Notes under the pieces: model-generated
What the model saw: the letters and a program-made list of their open reading frames with translations, nothing else
What the model was told of the DNA's origin: nothing
Databases searched by the model: none
Program-made: the position numbers and the translations under genes
Shown here: one piece after another, positions 41,924 through 54,503 of the stretch
Layout of the letters: every line of letters begins with the position of its first letter
Numbering within the stretch: the first letter of the stretch is position 1
DNA from: Apium graveolens
Taxonomy: Eukaryota > Streptophyta > Magnoliopsida > Apiales > Apiaceae
DNA: 64,000 nucleotides
Direction: 5' to 3'
Assembly (NCBI RefSeq): GCF_009905375.1
Contig: NC_133648.1
Coordinates: 21,879,884-21,943,883 of the forward strand

Positions 41924-44900
41924 TGTAACGCCCTCCAAATCTGGGGTCTAGATCTGGGGGTTACTTTCTAATCTCCAAATCCAGTACAAACCTGTATCAT
42001 AATTATACAAACATATATCTAACCCCTTTTCATCTATCCAGGATCTTTTCAGGTTGTGGTATGAAAACAAGAATGACATACCGACTTTATTACAAATTCA
42101 AATATAAAATCTCACAGAACTCTCTTTATTATAAACCACTGTCTAAACAAGTTTTAAAATTAAATTCATTTTATTCAAACTCACACCACATCTATCTACA
42201 CTACACCTGCTTAGGTGGCTCAAAGCTCTCTTCTTGGATCGGGATTATCACTTTTGGAATTAGAGGATCCCGCCGCTTGACTCGTTTCTTTACCATGCGA
42301 GTCCGGATAGGTTTCATTTTCCTTCTTAACTGAAAACAAATAAGGTGAATAACAACAAAGGGGGTGAGCCAAAATTTTCTCAACAAGTCCACACTATATT
42401 AACATTAGTATGATAAAGCTAAATGAACCGGTAACCTGGCTATATTTGTAAAGATATAACCTTGCAAGAAAAGAACAAAGGCCACTATCGACGAGTAACA
42501 ATAAACTAGACTGGACACAAGTTTGCACCTATATCCTGCTGATCAGCCAGGATATGGTGCAGATCTACACCTCTATGTATAGATCCATTCGGGTACCCAG
42601 GTTCTGCGGTCCAACACAAGGATCCGGTTAATTTCCGGTCCTTAGGATCAAGTGTATACCTTAACTAATCATCACCATCCAGTCCAAGGATGAGCAACCA
42701 GAACAATCGGTATGCTTCGATGTATCCTAACATCATAATACATCAAGATATTTATATATATAATATCGGAATATGAATAGAATATTCAAGGAATCAAGAG
42801 AAATAAGAAATTGAAATGAAATATGAACAAAGGGATAATAATTGTGTATCAGTTTATGTGAACATGAATTATCAGTGTTTAACTGCGATGAGAATCTGAA
42901 AATAATTCACTATTTTGAATTTAGAATAGGGGAACAACTTGCGTGTCACGCGATCTACTACAAGTCTATCACCACTCTCTAACACTGGCTCGATCCGCCT
43001 TGTTGGCTTCGTATCTATCAGAGAAAGATACTTATTTAGTTAACTCGTATGTCAATCGCGTCTCAGATCGACTTCACGTAGCCCTTATCATCTACGCGTG
43101 CGTTTACAATTGACTCGAATAATAATTACTAACAAATAAAACTCGATTAACCACATAATTCACATAGCATATAAGTCACATAACCTCTTTTTTTAGGTTT
43201 GTAAATAATTTTTAGAATCGAAATCGACTCGCTATTCACTTTATTGAACAGTAGCTAGCTCGTTTCCTAATTTGTGGAAGTTATTGGACTTGTCTCTATA
43301 AGTAATAGGGTTTGTAAATGAATAAATATCGGGAGCCGACTTGTTTCCAAAAGAAATTAAGGTTTGGAACTATTTTTAATGAAAACAGATCATTTTTCCG
43401 AGTCAAAAGGCTTTCGTTCGTTTAAATCGGATAAACGGTTCAAATATTATTCAATAATAGGGATAAATAAATTTATTATTCAATATATTTATTTATTTAA
43501 AATAATTTAACCTCAAAAAATTTTTAAAATAATTATTTAGGAAAAATCAGAATTAAAAATGACTTTTCCATAATTTTTGGAATTAAAATAAATTTATTAT
43601 AATTTATTAAAAATAATTTGTTTAATAATCAAAATAATTAATCATTTTTAAATAATTAATAAATAAGAAATAATTAATCTCGAATTTTGGAAAAATATTT
43701 TTGAATTATTTATAAAATAAATCAATTAATTAAATTAATTAATTAATCAATTTATTAAATAAATAAAACTGATTTTATATTTAATAAAAATAAATAAAAT
43801 AAAATTAAAAATCCAGAAACATTTGTCAGAAATTGAACTTCTGACAAAATCGATGGAAGACGGGTTAACAAACGGGTTGAAAATGGGTTGGGATGAACGG
43901 GTCGGTCCCCAAGAATACGCCGGAATTTTTTTCAGATTCCGGTGAGTTCCCTGAGTTCGGCTGTGCTCCGATCAGTCTCAAATCAACACCTTTTGGTGTT
44001 ATTTTTGAGGGGTTTTCATTCTAAATCAACTCAGCAATTCAAAGCCGGCAACAACAACTAATCATCCCTGGAACTTCATTTCCGGCAAAAGCTTCAAATT
44101 TTTCCTGCCAAACTTCCAAATCACATATTCGTACATGAAATCCCGATATTAATAGCTTAAAATTAAGCCTGATGCACCAATAATCGAACCCCTAACCTCC
44201 TACCAACCTCAGTTTCTTCTAAAATAAAAACAATCAAATCAAAATTAAGTATAAACCCTAGAAATCGAATTAACAATTAAAGGAATCGTTTGTTCAATTA
44301 ACTAGCATATATCGACTGCAAATCATCATACAAAAATATATCAATCATCAAATCATTCATATAAACCCATAATCAAAAAGTCCTAATTCGAACATAAACC
44401 CTAGAAATCAAAATTGAAAAATAAGGAATCAAAACATGAAATTGATACCAGAAATCGAAAGAACAGATCGAGAGGATCAATTTGAGTACCCACAACGATC
44501 GATTGAGTGCTGGAAATTGATCAAAATCAAGGTTTGATTGCACGACCTGAATCCGAATTCCTGACCCGATTTCAGAGAATTAATCTGATTTTTCTGATTT
44601 TTAATAATTAATTACAAATAATGAAATAAAAATTAGGTTATTTATAGTAGTAAAAATAATACTCTAATTAAAATTAAGGCCCTACTTATACATCTAATAA
44701 AATTAATTGGCCCCTAATTAATAATTTTTGAGTATTAATTTCTAATTTTGAAATATTTTATATCTACGATATATATGCCAAAAATTCCCAAAAATTGTGA
44801 TTAATTAAAAAATGCAAAGAAATGGAATATTTGAAAGTCCCATAATTTAATAAAAATAAAAATGTGATTTTTGTGGGGTTTTTGACACCAGAAGGGGCCC

Positions 44901-45222
44901 GGAAAAGTCATTTTTCGCGAAACGAGAAAATTTATAAAATAACTGGATGTTCAGAATAACGCGATGGTAAAAGACATTCTAAGAAAAATAAGGCCAATTA
45001 TTTTATTTGAAATATCAGCTATTAAAACATGGTTCAAGTCGTATAACTTTTGATACGAAAGACTTTAACACGAAACAAAATACCCGAAAAATACACTGAC
45101 GTTACAGAACCCACATAATATATAACAGTTAGTGTTTTATGACTAAATACACATTAGCATAATAAAACACATAATTTACCTTTATTATGATATAATACAA
45201 GCGTAATTTCCCAGTTGTTACA
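41924..45222 (-). repeat. 5' LTR of G1 (3299 bp)
   Basis: Starts TGTAACGCCCTCCAAATCTG, ends CCCAGTTGTTACA. Aligns through its length with the split left LTR. Contains TTAATTAA-rich DNA (43470-43800) next to a GC-richer patch (43850-44090). Frames at 42061 and 42201 are LTR sequence. Confidence 0.9.
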
Positions 45223-45497
45223 CTATACCACTGGTTGGTCTGTTAGAAGGATCATCTTCATAAAGTTTTTGAGTAAATACAGCAATTTCAACATTTACTG
45301 TCTTCATGGATTTCTTGAAGTCTTCCTGCATTTGCCTTAGCTGTTGTGTTCCATAAATTGAGAAATTTAACTTGCTTCAGCACCAGCTTCTATCTCCAGA
45401 ATACCTTGGTCTTCATCAGCAACAATTAAATCTTCACCTCTTTATTTGTTTCCTCTTTTGTCTATCCTTCTATCCCCCGTATTATCTCCATCAGAAT
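45223..45497 (-). pseudogene. Copia-C post-pol extra ORF, continuation
   Basis: The minus strand reads, over a few frameshifts, DEDQGILEIEAGAEAS, LRQMQEDFKKSMKTVNVEIA and VFTQKLYEDDPSNRPTSGI, which continues in frame at 13709 (VTRKISQKEDF). A helical, charged segment; function unknown. The right edge is the insertion of Copia-D (candidate target AGAAT, 45493-45497). Confidence 0.7.
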
Positions 45498-46090
45498 TGT
45501 TAGGTCACACACACTGTAGAAGGGGGTTGAATACAGTGTTTATCACAATCAAATCGAATTAAAGAACACAAGTAACAGAAAACAAACTTTATTAAACTTT
45601 GTTGCAATATGGAACTGTCCTCTCTCAGTGATGAACAACTTATCACGAGAGCTGCTAGGGTTAAATAAAAAATAACTTTGATTATGATAACACATATAGT
45701 ATAAACCCTATGTCTGTATTTATATACTACACGGTTACAAGATAATCGCTAATTGATATGGAATATAATTCTACTTCCTAAAATATATCAATCAGTTATC
45801 ATTTCTTCCAAGTATTCTATTCTTCATAGAATTCCTTCTTCATGCATATCTCTTCTTGCGTTTGTTTTGATCTTCTTTCCTTTTAATCAGCCGCCTTCCT
45901 TATCTTAAAGTCTCCTTAAGTCCTGATATTATGTCCTGATAAATATCTCTTGATAACTTAAGTTCTGACAACTTAAGTTCTGATATCTTAAGTCCTGACT
46001 CCAGTATAAGTACTGATTTGTCCTGTTAAGTAAGATCTGAAAACTAAACACAAATCATATTATACATGACATTATCAAATATATCTAACA
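45498..46090 (-). repeat. 3' LTR of Copia-D (593 bp)
   Basis: Plus strand TGTTAGGTCACACACACTGT ... ATATATCTAACA. TATA box on the minus strand at 45719-45726. The U3 units of GAACTTAAG type lie at about 45955-46010. Confidence 0.9.
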
Positions 46091-46294
46091 ATCTCCCCCA
46101 ACTTGTAAATTAGCATAATATACAAGTTCAACAGATATTTGATGATGTAAAAAACATTAAGTACAAATGCATGAAAATTTGACTAGATAACTACAACTTA
46201 CAGTCCTTGTAGCTTTACCATCCTCAAGGTCTGATAACAGCTTCAGTCTGTATACACGTTAGAATTTAAGCAGTTGTAGATCTTTGACTTGGCT
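46091..46294 (-). other. Polypurine tract and 3' untranslated region of Copia-D
   Basis: ATCTCCCCCAACTT at 46091-46104 is the complement of the polypurine tract. The rest, up to the stop of the reading frame at 46295, resembles 35058-35250 of Copia-A. Confidence 0.85.
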
Positions 46295-49200
46295 TCAATT
46301 ACTGATCTCTTTGATATCGGGAGTTGTTCTGAGATAGTTCTTTAACAAACATCTCTCAGCATATTCAAGTTCATTAACCATTCTCCTTTTAGCATTCTTC
46401 AATTCAACTGTATCTTCTCCAATTTGAAAGATAGCAGCCCTGAGATCATTTATTCTAGCTTTTCTTATGTCCTGATCTAGTCTGATCAAATATGCCTTGT
46501 CAGACTCAAGATTGAATTCCACAGCTTTATATCCCAGAAAGGTAGTTATAATCTTAGCAGAGTTAGGCTTCATCTTGACAATATCACCCTCGTGATCTCT
46601 GTACATAGGATAGTATGTGCTGTCAGAATTTACAAAATAAAGCTTCTTCTGTCTCTGAATTTGAGTTCTCAAATAATTTACAGCACTATCTGTTAATCTG
46701 TTCTTCACTTGAAGTAGGAATAGAACATGTTCTAGTTCCTCAAAATACTTCAGTGGTATAGCATTCTGCCTAATATGGTATACCCTTCTATCTGTCATAA
46801 AATATAACAAGATGTGTTCTTTCAAGAATGTATGGTAAACCATCTGTACAGATTCAAGCTGATTCAATCTTTTAGGAGTTGCTCCAACACCTGGTTCACT
46901 TAAAGAAGTTGGATCATTGGTTGTGTTATGTATTCTTCTTTCATCAGCACTACCCAATCCCGATTTATCTCTTGCTTCTTTTCCTATAACCACTCTTGCT
47001 TCAAAACCACTTGTTGAAGTCTTCAAAGGTTGAGTCTGTTTAGCTTTGGTGAATCCTGGTAGGAGTAACTTTGAAGGTTTAACATAAGCAATGTTAGAGG
47101 TTTCCTTTTCCTTATCTGTTGATATCAAGCCAACTTGAGTTATGTCAGAGGTTGCTTGCTTCATCATCATATCAGATCTTACTATATCTTGACTCTAAAC
47201 AACTTAAGCCATGTTAGAAGTTGTTTGAGAAATCTTCCTTTGTATCAGAGTAAGACTAGAATCTTCATCAGATATTTCTTCATCCATAAATGGCACATAA
47301 ACCTTTACAGGTTCATCAACTTTTTCCTTGCCCATGGACCTTGGATCTATCTCCATTTGTGATTTGGCCTTGGTTTCCTCAGGATTTGTCCTTTCTTTTA
47401 TCACAATGCCTTTAGCCTTAGGAAGTTTCTTTTCACCAACAGAAGCTTTAGATTTGGAGCTTTTTATAACTCAAGTCTAGCTTCTTCTTCCTTTAGACTC
47501 TCAAAGTCCATTCCTGGATTTTCTTTCAGAAATAACTGTCTTGAAATTTCCTCATCAAGTTCCAGATGTTCATCAGAACTTATCCTTTTACCAGTATCAG
47601 AACTTATTCTTCTCCCAGTATCAGAACTTGTTCTTCGACTTGTAGTTCCAGCTTTGCTTGATGAAAGACCTTTACCTTGACCCTGACCTCCACCCATTCC
47701 AGAGTTTCCCTGGTCATCTTTTTCATCATCCTTTCCCTTCAGTGTCTTAACAATTTTGCATTTGGACTTAATTACTTTCTCCCCCTTTTTGGCATCAGCA
47801 GGTAAAAGAAGAGAGAGAAGCAATTCCACTGAGGATTGGATTTCATTGAGTTGATTTTGATGAGAAGCTTGATTCTTCAAAATTTCATGAATCTGAGACT
47901 GTTGTTTCTCTTGGGTTTTCTCAATGTACTCAATTCTGTCAAAAGTAGGTTTGAAAAACCTTTTCTTGTCCAGCTTGGAAACCATATCTTGCTGATTGAT
48001 AGATTCTAGAATTTTGTCCACCTTGGCCGGAGTTACAGATTGTTGACCTTGAAGGTGTCTTGTACTGAGTGCAGTAACTCTTAGTTGTGTCTTAAAATCA
48101 TCATTGACTAGCATCTCATCAGCTTTTGCCAAGTGCTCAGCAAGTATAGTTGAAGAAGGAACAAAAGTAACTTTGTTCCATTCCTTAGACCACTCCCTTC
48201 CTCTAGAAGTTTCACTCCAAGGTACTGGTGCTTCCCCTTTAACAAACATCCTGACTAAGTCAGCTTTATGAACAGTTTGTTGAGGTGCATGTCCTGATGG
48301 ACCAGCTGCATCAACATCTACATTGACAGCAGCTTCACCAGTAAGTTCAATATTAGCAGCATCAGAACTTATAGAAGCAGCATCATCAGCATCCTCTGAT
48401 AAAAGAATAGTATGAGAGGCTATTGAGGTTTCAACATCATCCTCTAAGTGCTGATCTCCAACTAAGTTCTGATCAACAGCCAAACCTTGATGCCCACCTA
48501 AATTCTGATTTTCATCATCCAGATTCAGAATTGGTGTAGAAGGAATATCTTCATTAAAATCAGCATCTAGAATTGGTGTTGTTGGTGGAGTGATTTGAGT
48601 TGGTAGAGTTTCTAGATACAAAACCTGAGGCACTTCCAAGTTATGGATGTCAATTTTATCACTTGGCCCCTGGATATCAGCATGTACTGGAGATACTGGA
48701 GGTGTGGGAATATGAGTTGTTTATGGCTCATGAAGTGGAGAGTGATGAGTTGCATCAAGGTTTGGATCAGCACTTGAAGAATTATGAGCTTGAACAGGGT
48801 CTTTTGAGATCAGAGATTCCTGACCCCCTTCCTTAGCTGCTGCTTCCATTCCTTTACCAGAATCTGCAGGCCTTTTTGCTAATGTTTTAAATCTTTTAGC
48901 TTTTGAGGAGACTGTAGGAGCTGCATCATCAGAAATAATTGTTCTAGGCCTTTTCAGGGACCTAGAACTCCCAGTCTCTGTATCTTTCTGAGAAGAGACT
49001 TTCGCGGCTGAAGTAACAACAAGTTCTGTAGGTTGAACCTATGTCTCATCATCTGATTCATCTCTCAAGATGATCCTCCTTCTTTTCTGCTTTGAAACTT
49101 TCTTAGATCTTGATGCTGTTGCTCTAGCAGAAGAAGGCTGCACAGGATGTGCTGAAAGTTGAGGTTGAGATGACTGTGATGGATTGAAATATGTCCTGAT

Positions 49201-49911
49201 TGAGGGTTGAGTAGGTTGAGGTTGAGAAGGTTGAGGTGTTTAGGTAGATGTGGTATGTTCTGATGGGTGTTGTGGTGGCTGGGATGTATTAGTGGGTTGA
49301 ACATCAGGGTAAACAGATGTGTAGGTTTGAGGATCAGCATTTACCAGTATCTGTTTCACTAACTGAGGTATCTGTAAGGGTCTAACCACTTGTTTCTTTA
49401 TGTCAGCATTTAACAAGTCATTAAAAGCCCTTTTTGCAAGCTTAAAGGGTGGAATTAATTCAGTGGTAGGTTGGGGCTCATCAGCACAACAAAAAGAATA
49501 TATAAGCTGATAGAATCTAGCAAAGTATACTACATTCCTATCCTATGTCATCCTATCCCCTATGAAACCTAGCACAGCACTTGCAAAGTCAAAGTGACTG
49601 TGATGAATAAGAGCATACCCGATTTGTTGACTCATGATTGGAATGGCATCGAAATTGGAGCACTTATTGGTGAATGCCTTAGTGATACAATCGAAGAAAA
49701 AGCTCCATTCCTTCCTGATATTTGCTCTTTTCAATTGTCCAAGCTTTCCAAAACTGCTCTCATAGCCCAAACTGACCATGAGCTGATATAGAACAGGGTC
49801 CTCCACTGTTGAGAATGTACAGCCTTCTGGTAAGTGAAGTGCTTTACGAACTGCTCCAGGAGTAACCACATGCTCAACATCATTTACTTCAAATACGATG
49901 CTTGGAGTACC
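46295..49911 (-). pseudogene. Copia-D post-pol extra ORF, about 1200 codons
   Basis: Position and size fit the additional frame of Sireviruses, sometimes called envelope-like. From N to C: a globular region (VTPGAVRKALHLPEGCTFST, KEWSFFFDCITKAFTNKCSN, FDAIPIMSQQIGYALIHHSH; 49869-49543), a Pro/Gln/Ser-rich stretch (49060-49340), an acidic part (48639 on, open for 391 codons) with VTFVPSSTILAEHLAKADEM, a coiled-coil-like segment (EKTQEKQQSQIHEILKNQAS), repeated SSDTGRRISSDTGKRISSD, and a conserved C-terminus (LYFMTDRRVYHIRQNAIPLK, YFEELEHVLFLLQVKNRLTD, RRMVNELEYAERCLLKNYLR). Stops near 49541, 49237, 49034 and 48719 and a shift near 47460. No clear signal peptide or membrane anchor seen, so an envelope role is doubtful. 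Upstream end lost to G3. Confidence 0.75.
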
Positions 49912-52900
49912 TGTAATATCTGGGATATACCGTGTAATTATTTTGCTAATAAATAATTATTATATGTGTTCAATATATATTCTGTGAATTACTTGTTAAG
50001 TGTTAAATGTGTTTGGATGTTTAAAAATAATATTAATTGAGTATTTAAATTTTTATGTGTCCAAAATAAAATATAGATAATTGTCATATCTTCCTAATTA
50101 TTTTTAGGTTGATTTATGATTTTATAGGAATTATATGGATTTTATAAAATCTTTTTCCGAGTATTTAAAAACTATTTTATACAATCGGGAATCAACCGAC
50201 GTCACCCGTTTTTACGTTTTTATAACCCGAAACTCTTCCGAGAACTCCTTCCTAACCTAATTGCAATATTCCGAGCATTTTCCATGTTTCGACTTTTTCG
50301 ATCCGGCGTACGGTTTGTCCTGCGCGGGTCCCGGCGCAACATTTTCGATACATTATTTGTTCCGGTAAATCGATAAAACTCGTATTTTCGATAAACCAGA
50401 TCTTTTTATTAAACTATCATAATTATCACCTCGTTATACGTGTAAACAGGCGCTGAGACCAAGACCGTAGTACAAATTGTACTGATTTGGATAATTATCC
50501 CGAAAACCGGTACCGTTTGGATCAGTTTTTACAAATAAACGTACCATTTTATATCCGGAATGATCCAACGGGATAATAATTTTCCGTAATTATAAATATC
50601 CTTTACCGTATTTTATTCCGTATCAAAATCATTTGCAGTCAGCTAAATATATAATTTTCCAGAGAAAAACCTCAAATTCATAAAACCTTCTGAGAATCAA
50701 ACTATAATTTCAAGGTGTTATTGAAATCGGTTGGGAAAGTTGGAGTAACCAAATCGAAGGTCTCGAGGAGTACTTTCAGATTCTGTAAACCATATACCTG
50801 CAGAAATCAAGGTTTATTTTCTTTATTTTTAATTATTTTCGAATTATTTTTATTAAAATTATGAATTTTTGTTCGGATGATTGTTTGAATGATTTGATGA
50901 TTGCATGTTGTAGAACTTGTTTTCCTGATGATTTTCATATGTCATACGTCTGATTTGGAGTTCAATAACATGTTCAAAATTGAGTTTAATCTTCGAATTT
51001 TAAAATTAGGGTTTATAACCCATATGAAAGTTTTCAATTGAAATTTGGGCCTTTTTGATTTAGGGGTTATTAGCTGTTGATTTATAGTGGGTTGTGTTCC
51101 TTATGAAATTTGCAATCGATTGGTATATAGTTCGTTAACAGAGGATTAGTGAATCGAAGGGAGTTGTGTTTTTAAATTTTCGATGTTTCGCCGGAAACCG
51201 GCGATGTTCTTGGCCAATTTCCGGCCAAGTCTGGGGTATTGAAATGTTTTGATTGCATAAATAGATTCTTGGTGATGAGTAGAAGTGATCTGGAGGAGAT
51301 GGAGGGGTGACGGTGCCGGAGACGAGTTCTCCGGCGAGCCCGTCATTTTTTCGGCGACTAAACTGCAAAATTGCAGTTTAGTACCTGAACTATTAAAGAT
51401 GGTGAAGTTTAGTCCCCCAGGTTTCCAAAATTTGCAGAAATAGGATTCATGTTTATAAATCATTTAAAAATCATATTTCCTATTTATTTTAATTATAAAA
51501 ATTCATTTTTAATTTCTGAAAATTCCAAAAATTATTATTTTAATTCCAAAAATTATTTTTAATTCAAAAATAAATCTGAATTAATTAGTTAATTAATTTT
51601 AGTTAATAATTAATTGATTAATTGGTCAATTAATTCAAAAATTAATTGATTAATTGATTTAATTAATTATTAATTGATTTTAATTAATTATTTAATTAGA
51701 TTTAATTATTTAAAAATGATTTAAAAATTTCGAAAAATAGTTTCGAGCTTAAAATATTATTTTAAATTGTTTTCAAGGCTCGATATTGATTATAAAATTG
51801 TTTTGAAGCCAGATTTGGCCAACCGAACCCTGTTTATTACTTCGAAATTGATCCAACGGCCCGTTTTAATTCTGAAAAATGTTTTAAAAATCATTTTAAA
51901 TACCCGAAAGCCTGTTTATGACCCGAGACTTCTTTATAAATGATATATCCTTGATTATTTGATGTGTTATGTGCTATATGTGACCTGTTGGTTAACTGTC
52001 GGTCTGTATGTTCGGTATCTACTTATTTATAGTATAACTTTCAATCCGTTAATCGGATTTGGGTGAAACGAAGGGTAGATAGAAGTACATGTCAAATACA
52101 ATCGTATGAATTGAATATTGATCGATGCTTATAATATGTGAGCAGAAGAGGCAAGGCGTAGGAAAGGGAAACGGATAGTTGAGGAGTAAGACAGTTGTGA
52201 TTGAAAGTGACCGCAGTATAGCAAGCTAATACCAGGCAAGTGTTCTGAACTTTCTCGAGATATAGTGTAGTGGATTGATAGTCTTGTTCTATATTGCAAG
52301 TGCTTTGAAGCACTGCACCCAAAACCCTGATTCCAGTTATTGATCTTGAGCCATAAACCTTATTCTTTCTAAACCATTGATTATTGTACACCCAAATACG
52401 AATCACAAATATACGATACTACTCCACAAATACATGCAAACTAAATACCAAAGACTGAACCGAATTACTTATATACTCAAACCATTGTACCTTATGATTT
52501 GAAAGACCAAATCCTGGTAACCCTGAAACACTGATTCCTTTGTTATCCAATTCTTTCATTAGCTAACAGCCAAGCTTTGAAAATGCCATATTGATCCTTA
52601 TAAAGATTGAAACCATTTCATTATTGAATATCCAATGTTGTTAATGATTCTGTTTATTGCTTATTATTTTTTATACAGTTATTATGCTAGAATTGGATTG
52701 TTTTTATAAAATTATGGACCAGATTCGTGGTCAGACCATATAATGGTCAAGTTAGGCTAATGTGTGCCTTGGATCTAGTAGTTAGAGGAGTGTTGTGTGC
52801 TTTGCTCGGGGTTAGTGCGTGACTGATCAGCAGCCTAACCTTGGTTTTTAAAATGAAAATATAATATCCAATTCTAAATTATAATTCATTGTTCACTCAA

Positions 52901-53353
52901 TATCATAAACCTTTTTCACTTGATGATCATTATTCTCAGTTTTGTCATTGTGACTTGCTGAGCTAGTTAGCTCATTTGTGCGATGTTGTTTATGTTCTTT
53001 TCCAGTAAAAAAGGAACCTGTTGGTACCGAGGATCCCCAGTCCAGTACGAGAGCTAGGGGTTCAGGTTGATCGAGTTAAACTAGTAGGCACCTTTTGGAG
53101 TAATTTAAGTTTGTAAAAGTTTGTAATAAAGTTTAATACTCAGTTCTGAGTTTAGATAGTTGGGATTTGAAGGGTTTGTAATATAAGTGTGTGTTTGGCT
53201 TGTGTGCATACTTTAACCTGTTGCGGTTCGTGGTAGTTGGTAAGTAGGGTCACTGCATATTATTATTATCTTTATTATTGTTATAAGCAGGTTATAAATA
53301 AGGTGTGTGTGTGTGGACCCCAAACTTCTGACCCGGGTTTGGAGGGTGCCACA
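49912..53353 (+). repeat. 5' LTR of G3 (3442 bp)
   Basis: TGTAATATCTGGGATATACC ... TTGGAGGGTGCCACA. GC-richer patch with repeated CCGGCGA words (51180-51370), then TTAATTAA-rich DNA (51480-51720). A short (GT)n run near 53303-53316. Similar throughout to the G4 LTR but clearly diverged. Frames at 51135, 51146 and 52092 are LTR sequence. Confidence 0.85.
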
Positions 53354-53357
53354 GGTT

Positions 53358-53369
53358 TGGTATCAGAGC
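53358..53369 (+). other. Primer binding site of G3
   Basis: TGGTATCAGAGC, exact tRNA-Met complement, four bases after the LTR and followed by TACAGG as in G4. Confidence 0.9.
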
Positions 53370-53550
53370 TACAGGTTATAAGTCACTGACACAAGCCTAG
53401 GTTGACGGGAATGGGTAGAGGGTTAGGATTAGAAGTAAGGAATAGAAAGATAGAACGTCGAGAGGTTGAGTGCTACAAATAATAGGTATTAGTATGATTC
53501 GCGTTGTGGTTCGAGATTCTTATATTGTGATATGATTTCAGATAGCAGCA

Positions 53551-54086
53551 ATGGCCGACTCTTTCATCCCCATACCAGCTGATCACTCAGAGCCTTTAGT
53601 TGGAGTACCATCTTCAAATCCACGTCATGTTGTTCCACCAGTATTGGCTATTTTACCTCCACCTGTGTTACAGCCCGTACCACTGCAGGCTATTCCACCC
53701 CCAGGCATGAGGCCACCTATCAGAGGATCCCCACCAGCTGATTCAGATTCCACTGGGCATTCAGTTGCAGGTGCCCCGTTCCAGTCTGCATTGCCTCCAG
53801 TTCCTTATTACCGGTATGAGGCTCTTCTATTAGAACATGATTCCTTGTGGCCCAGATCCGAGAGCTACAACATATCATCAGGACTACATATGTTGATCGT
53901 GGTGTGAGGGAGCTTCGAGAGGAGATCCATGTGACACGCAGGATTCTTGAGGCTAGGCTACATGGAACTACACTACCTGGCCGAGGCCCTGATGCACTTA
54001 TGGGATGGGCTACTGAGGTGATGGAGGATATTGAGAGCTGGGAGGACCAGAGTTTCCTTAGAGTTGAGCTAGAGACCCAGAGATAG
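53551..54086 (+). pseudogene. G3 extra ORF upstream of gag
   Basis: ATG 53551 (MADSFIPIPADHSEPLVGVP). Proline-rich first half (ILPPPVLQPVPLQAIPPPGM); PPVPYYRYEALLLEHDSLW is followed by a one-base shift near 53846, then AQIRELQHIIRTTYVDRGVR, ELREEIHVTRRILEARLHGT and MGWATEVMEDIESWEDQSFL, ending TAG at 54084-54086. About 178 residues. The N-terminal half is disordered-looking, the C-terminal half helical with coiled-coil character, the same plan as G1. Only one frameshift, so it decayed less than the gag behind it (five stops). No known domain recognised. Confidence 0.7.
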
Positions 54087-54503
54087 AGATGCTGATCGGA
54101 GTTGTTATGGTTGTGTAGTATGTACAGTAGTGTGTAGTGTGTATCAGTAGACTTTTGAGTTATATTTATAGATTAGATATACTGACTAGTGAGTAGGTTG
54201 TTGTACCATTTTGCTTTTACTTCCGAAGCATTTTTACGCTTGTACTACCCAAAACTTTTGATCTATATATAATAGTAGGTTTTCCTTTCCAGCATTGTCA
54301 TTTACTTTACTGCACCTGTTTTATTCTACCTTATTTATTGCATCAGCTATACCCCTGTGATACCATGTACCCTATTCCCTTAACTGTTTATATTCTGTAA
54401 AGAAGCATGCAATTTACTTAGTTCAACTGTTACAACTGTTTTCAAAAAAAGATATTTCTGTTTGATTCAAAAGCTAAATAAGTTGTTTGATTCTTTACAG
54501 AAA
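54087..54503 (+). other. Spacer between the extra ORF and gag in G3
   Basis: About 0.4 kb non-coding, T-rich. Comparable in place and size to 40551-41041 of G1. Confidence 0.5.

Larger units (their letters stand above)
13710..45222 (-). mobile_element. Gypsy-G1, Tekay/Del-like chromovirus carrying nested A and G2
   Basis: Own length about 11.6 kb after removing Copia-A (15909-35864). 3' LTR on the left (13710-15908 plus 35865-36822), internal region 36823-41923, 5' LTR on the right (41924-45222). On the minus strand the order is primer site, extra ORF, gag, protease, partial RT, RNase H, integrase, chromodomain, polypurine tract. Flanks are CTATT (13705-13709) and CTATA (45223-45227), a 5-bp target duplication with one change. 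The element is defective: the first half of RT is deleted and all genes carry stops. The chromodomain and tRNA-Met site place it with Tekay/Del chromoviruses. Confidence 0.9.
45498..49911 (-). mobile_element. Copia-D, 3' half of a minus-strand Sirevirus-like element
   Basis: 3' LTR (45498-46090), polypurine tract complement, ~200 bp untranslated region and a very long post-pol reading frame (46295-49911), cut by the LTR of Gypsy-G3 at 49912. The pol and 5' LTR must lie beyond G3/G4, outside the window. LTR family as in A, E and H. Confidence 0.85.

Noticed and set aside
46295..49911. Calling the Copia-D extra frame a host gene
   Set aside because: Its C-terminal part and the 3' untranslated region recur in Copia-A between RNase H and the polypurine tract, so it belongs to the element.
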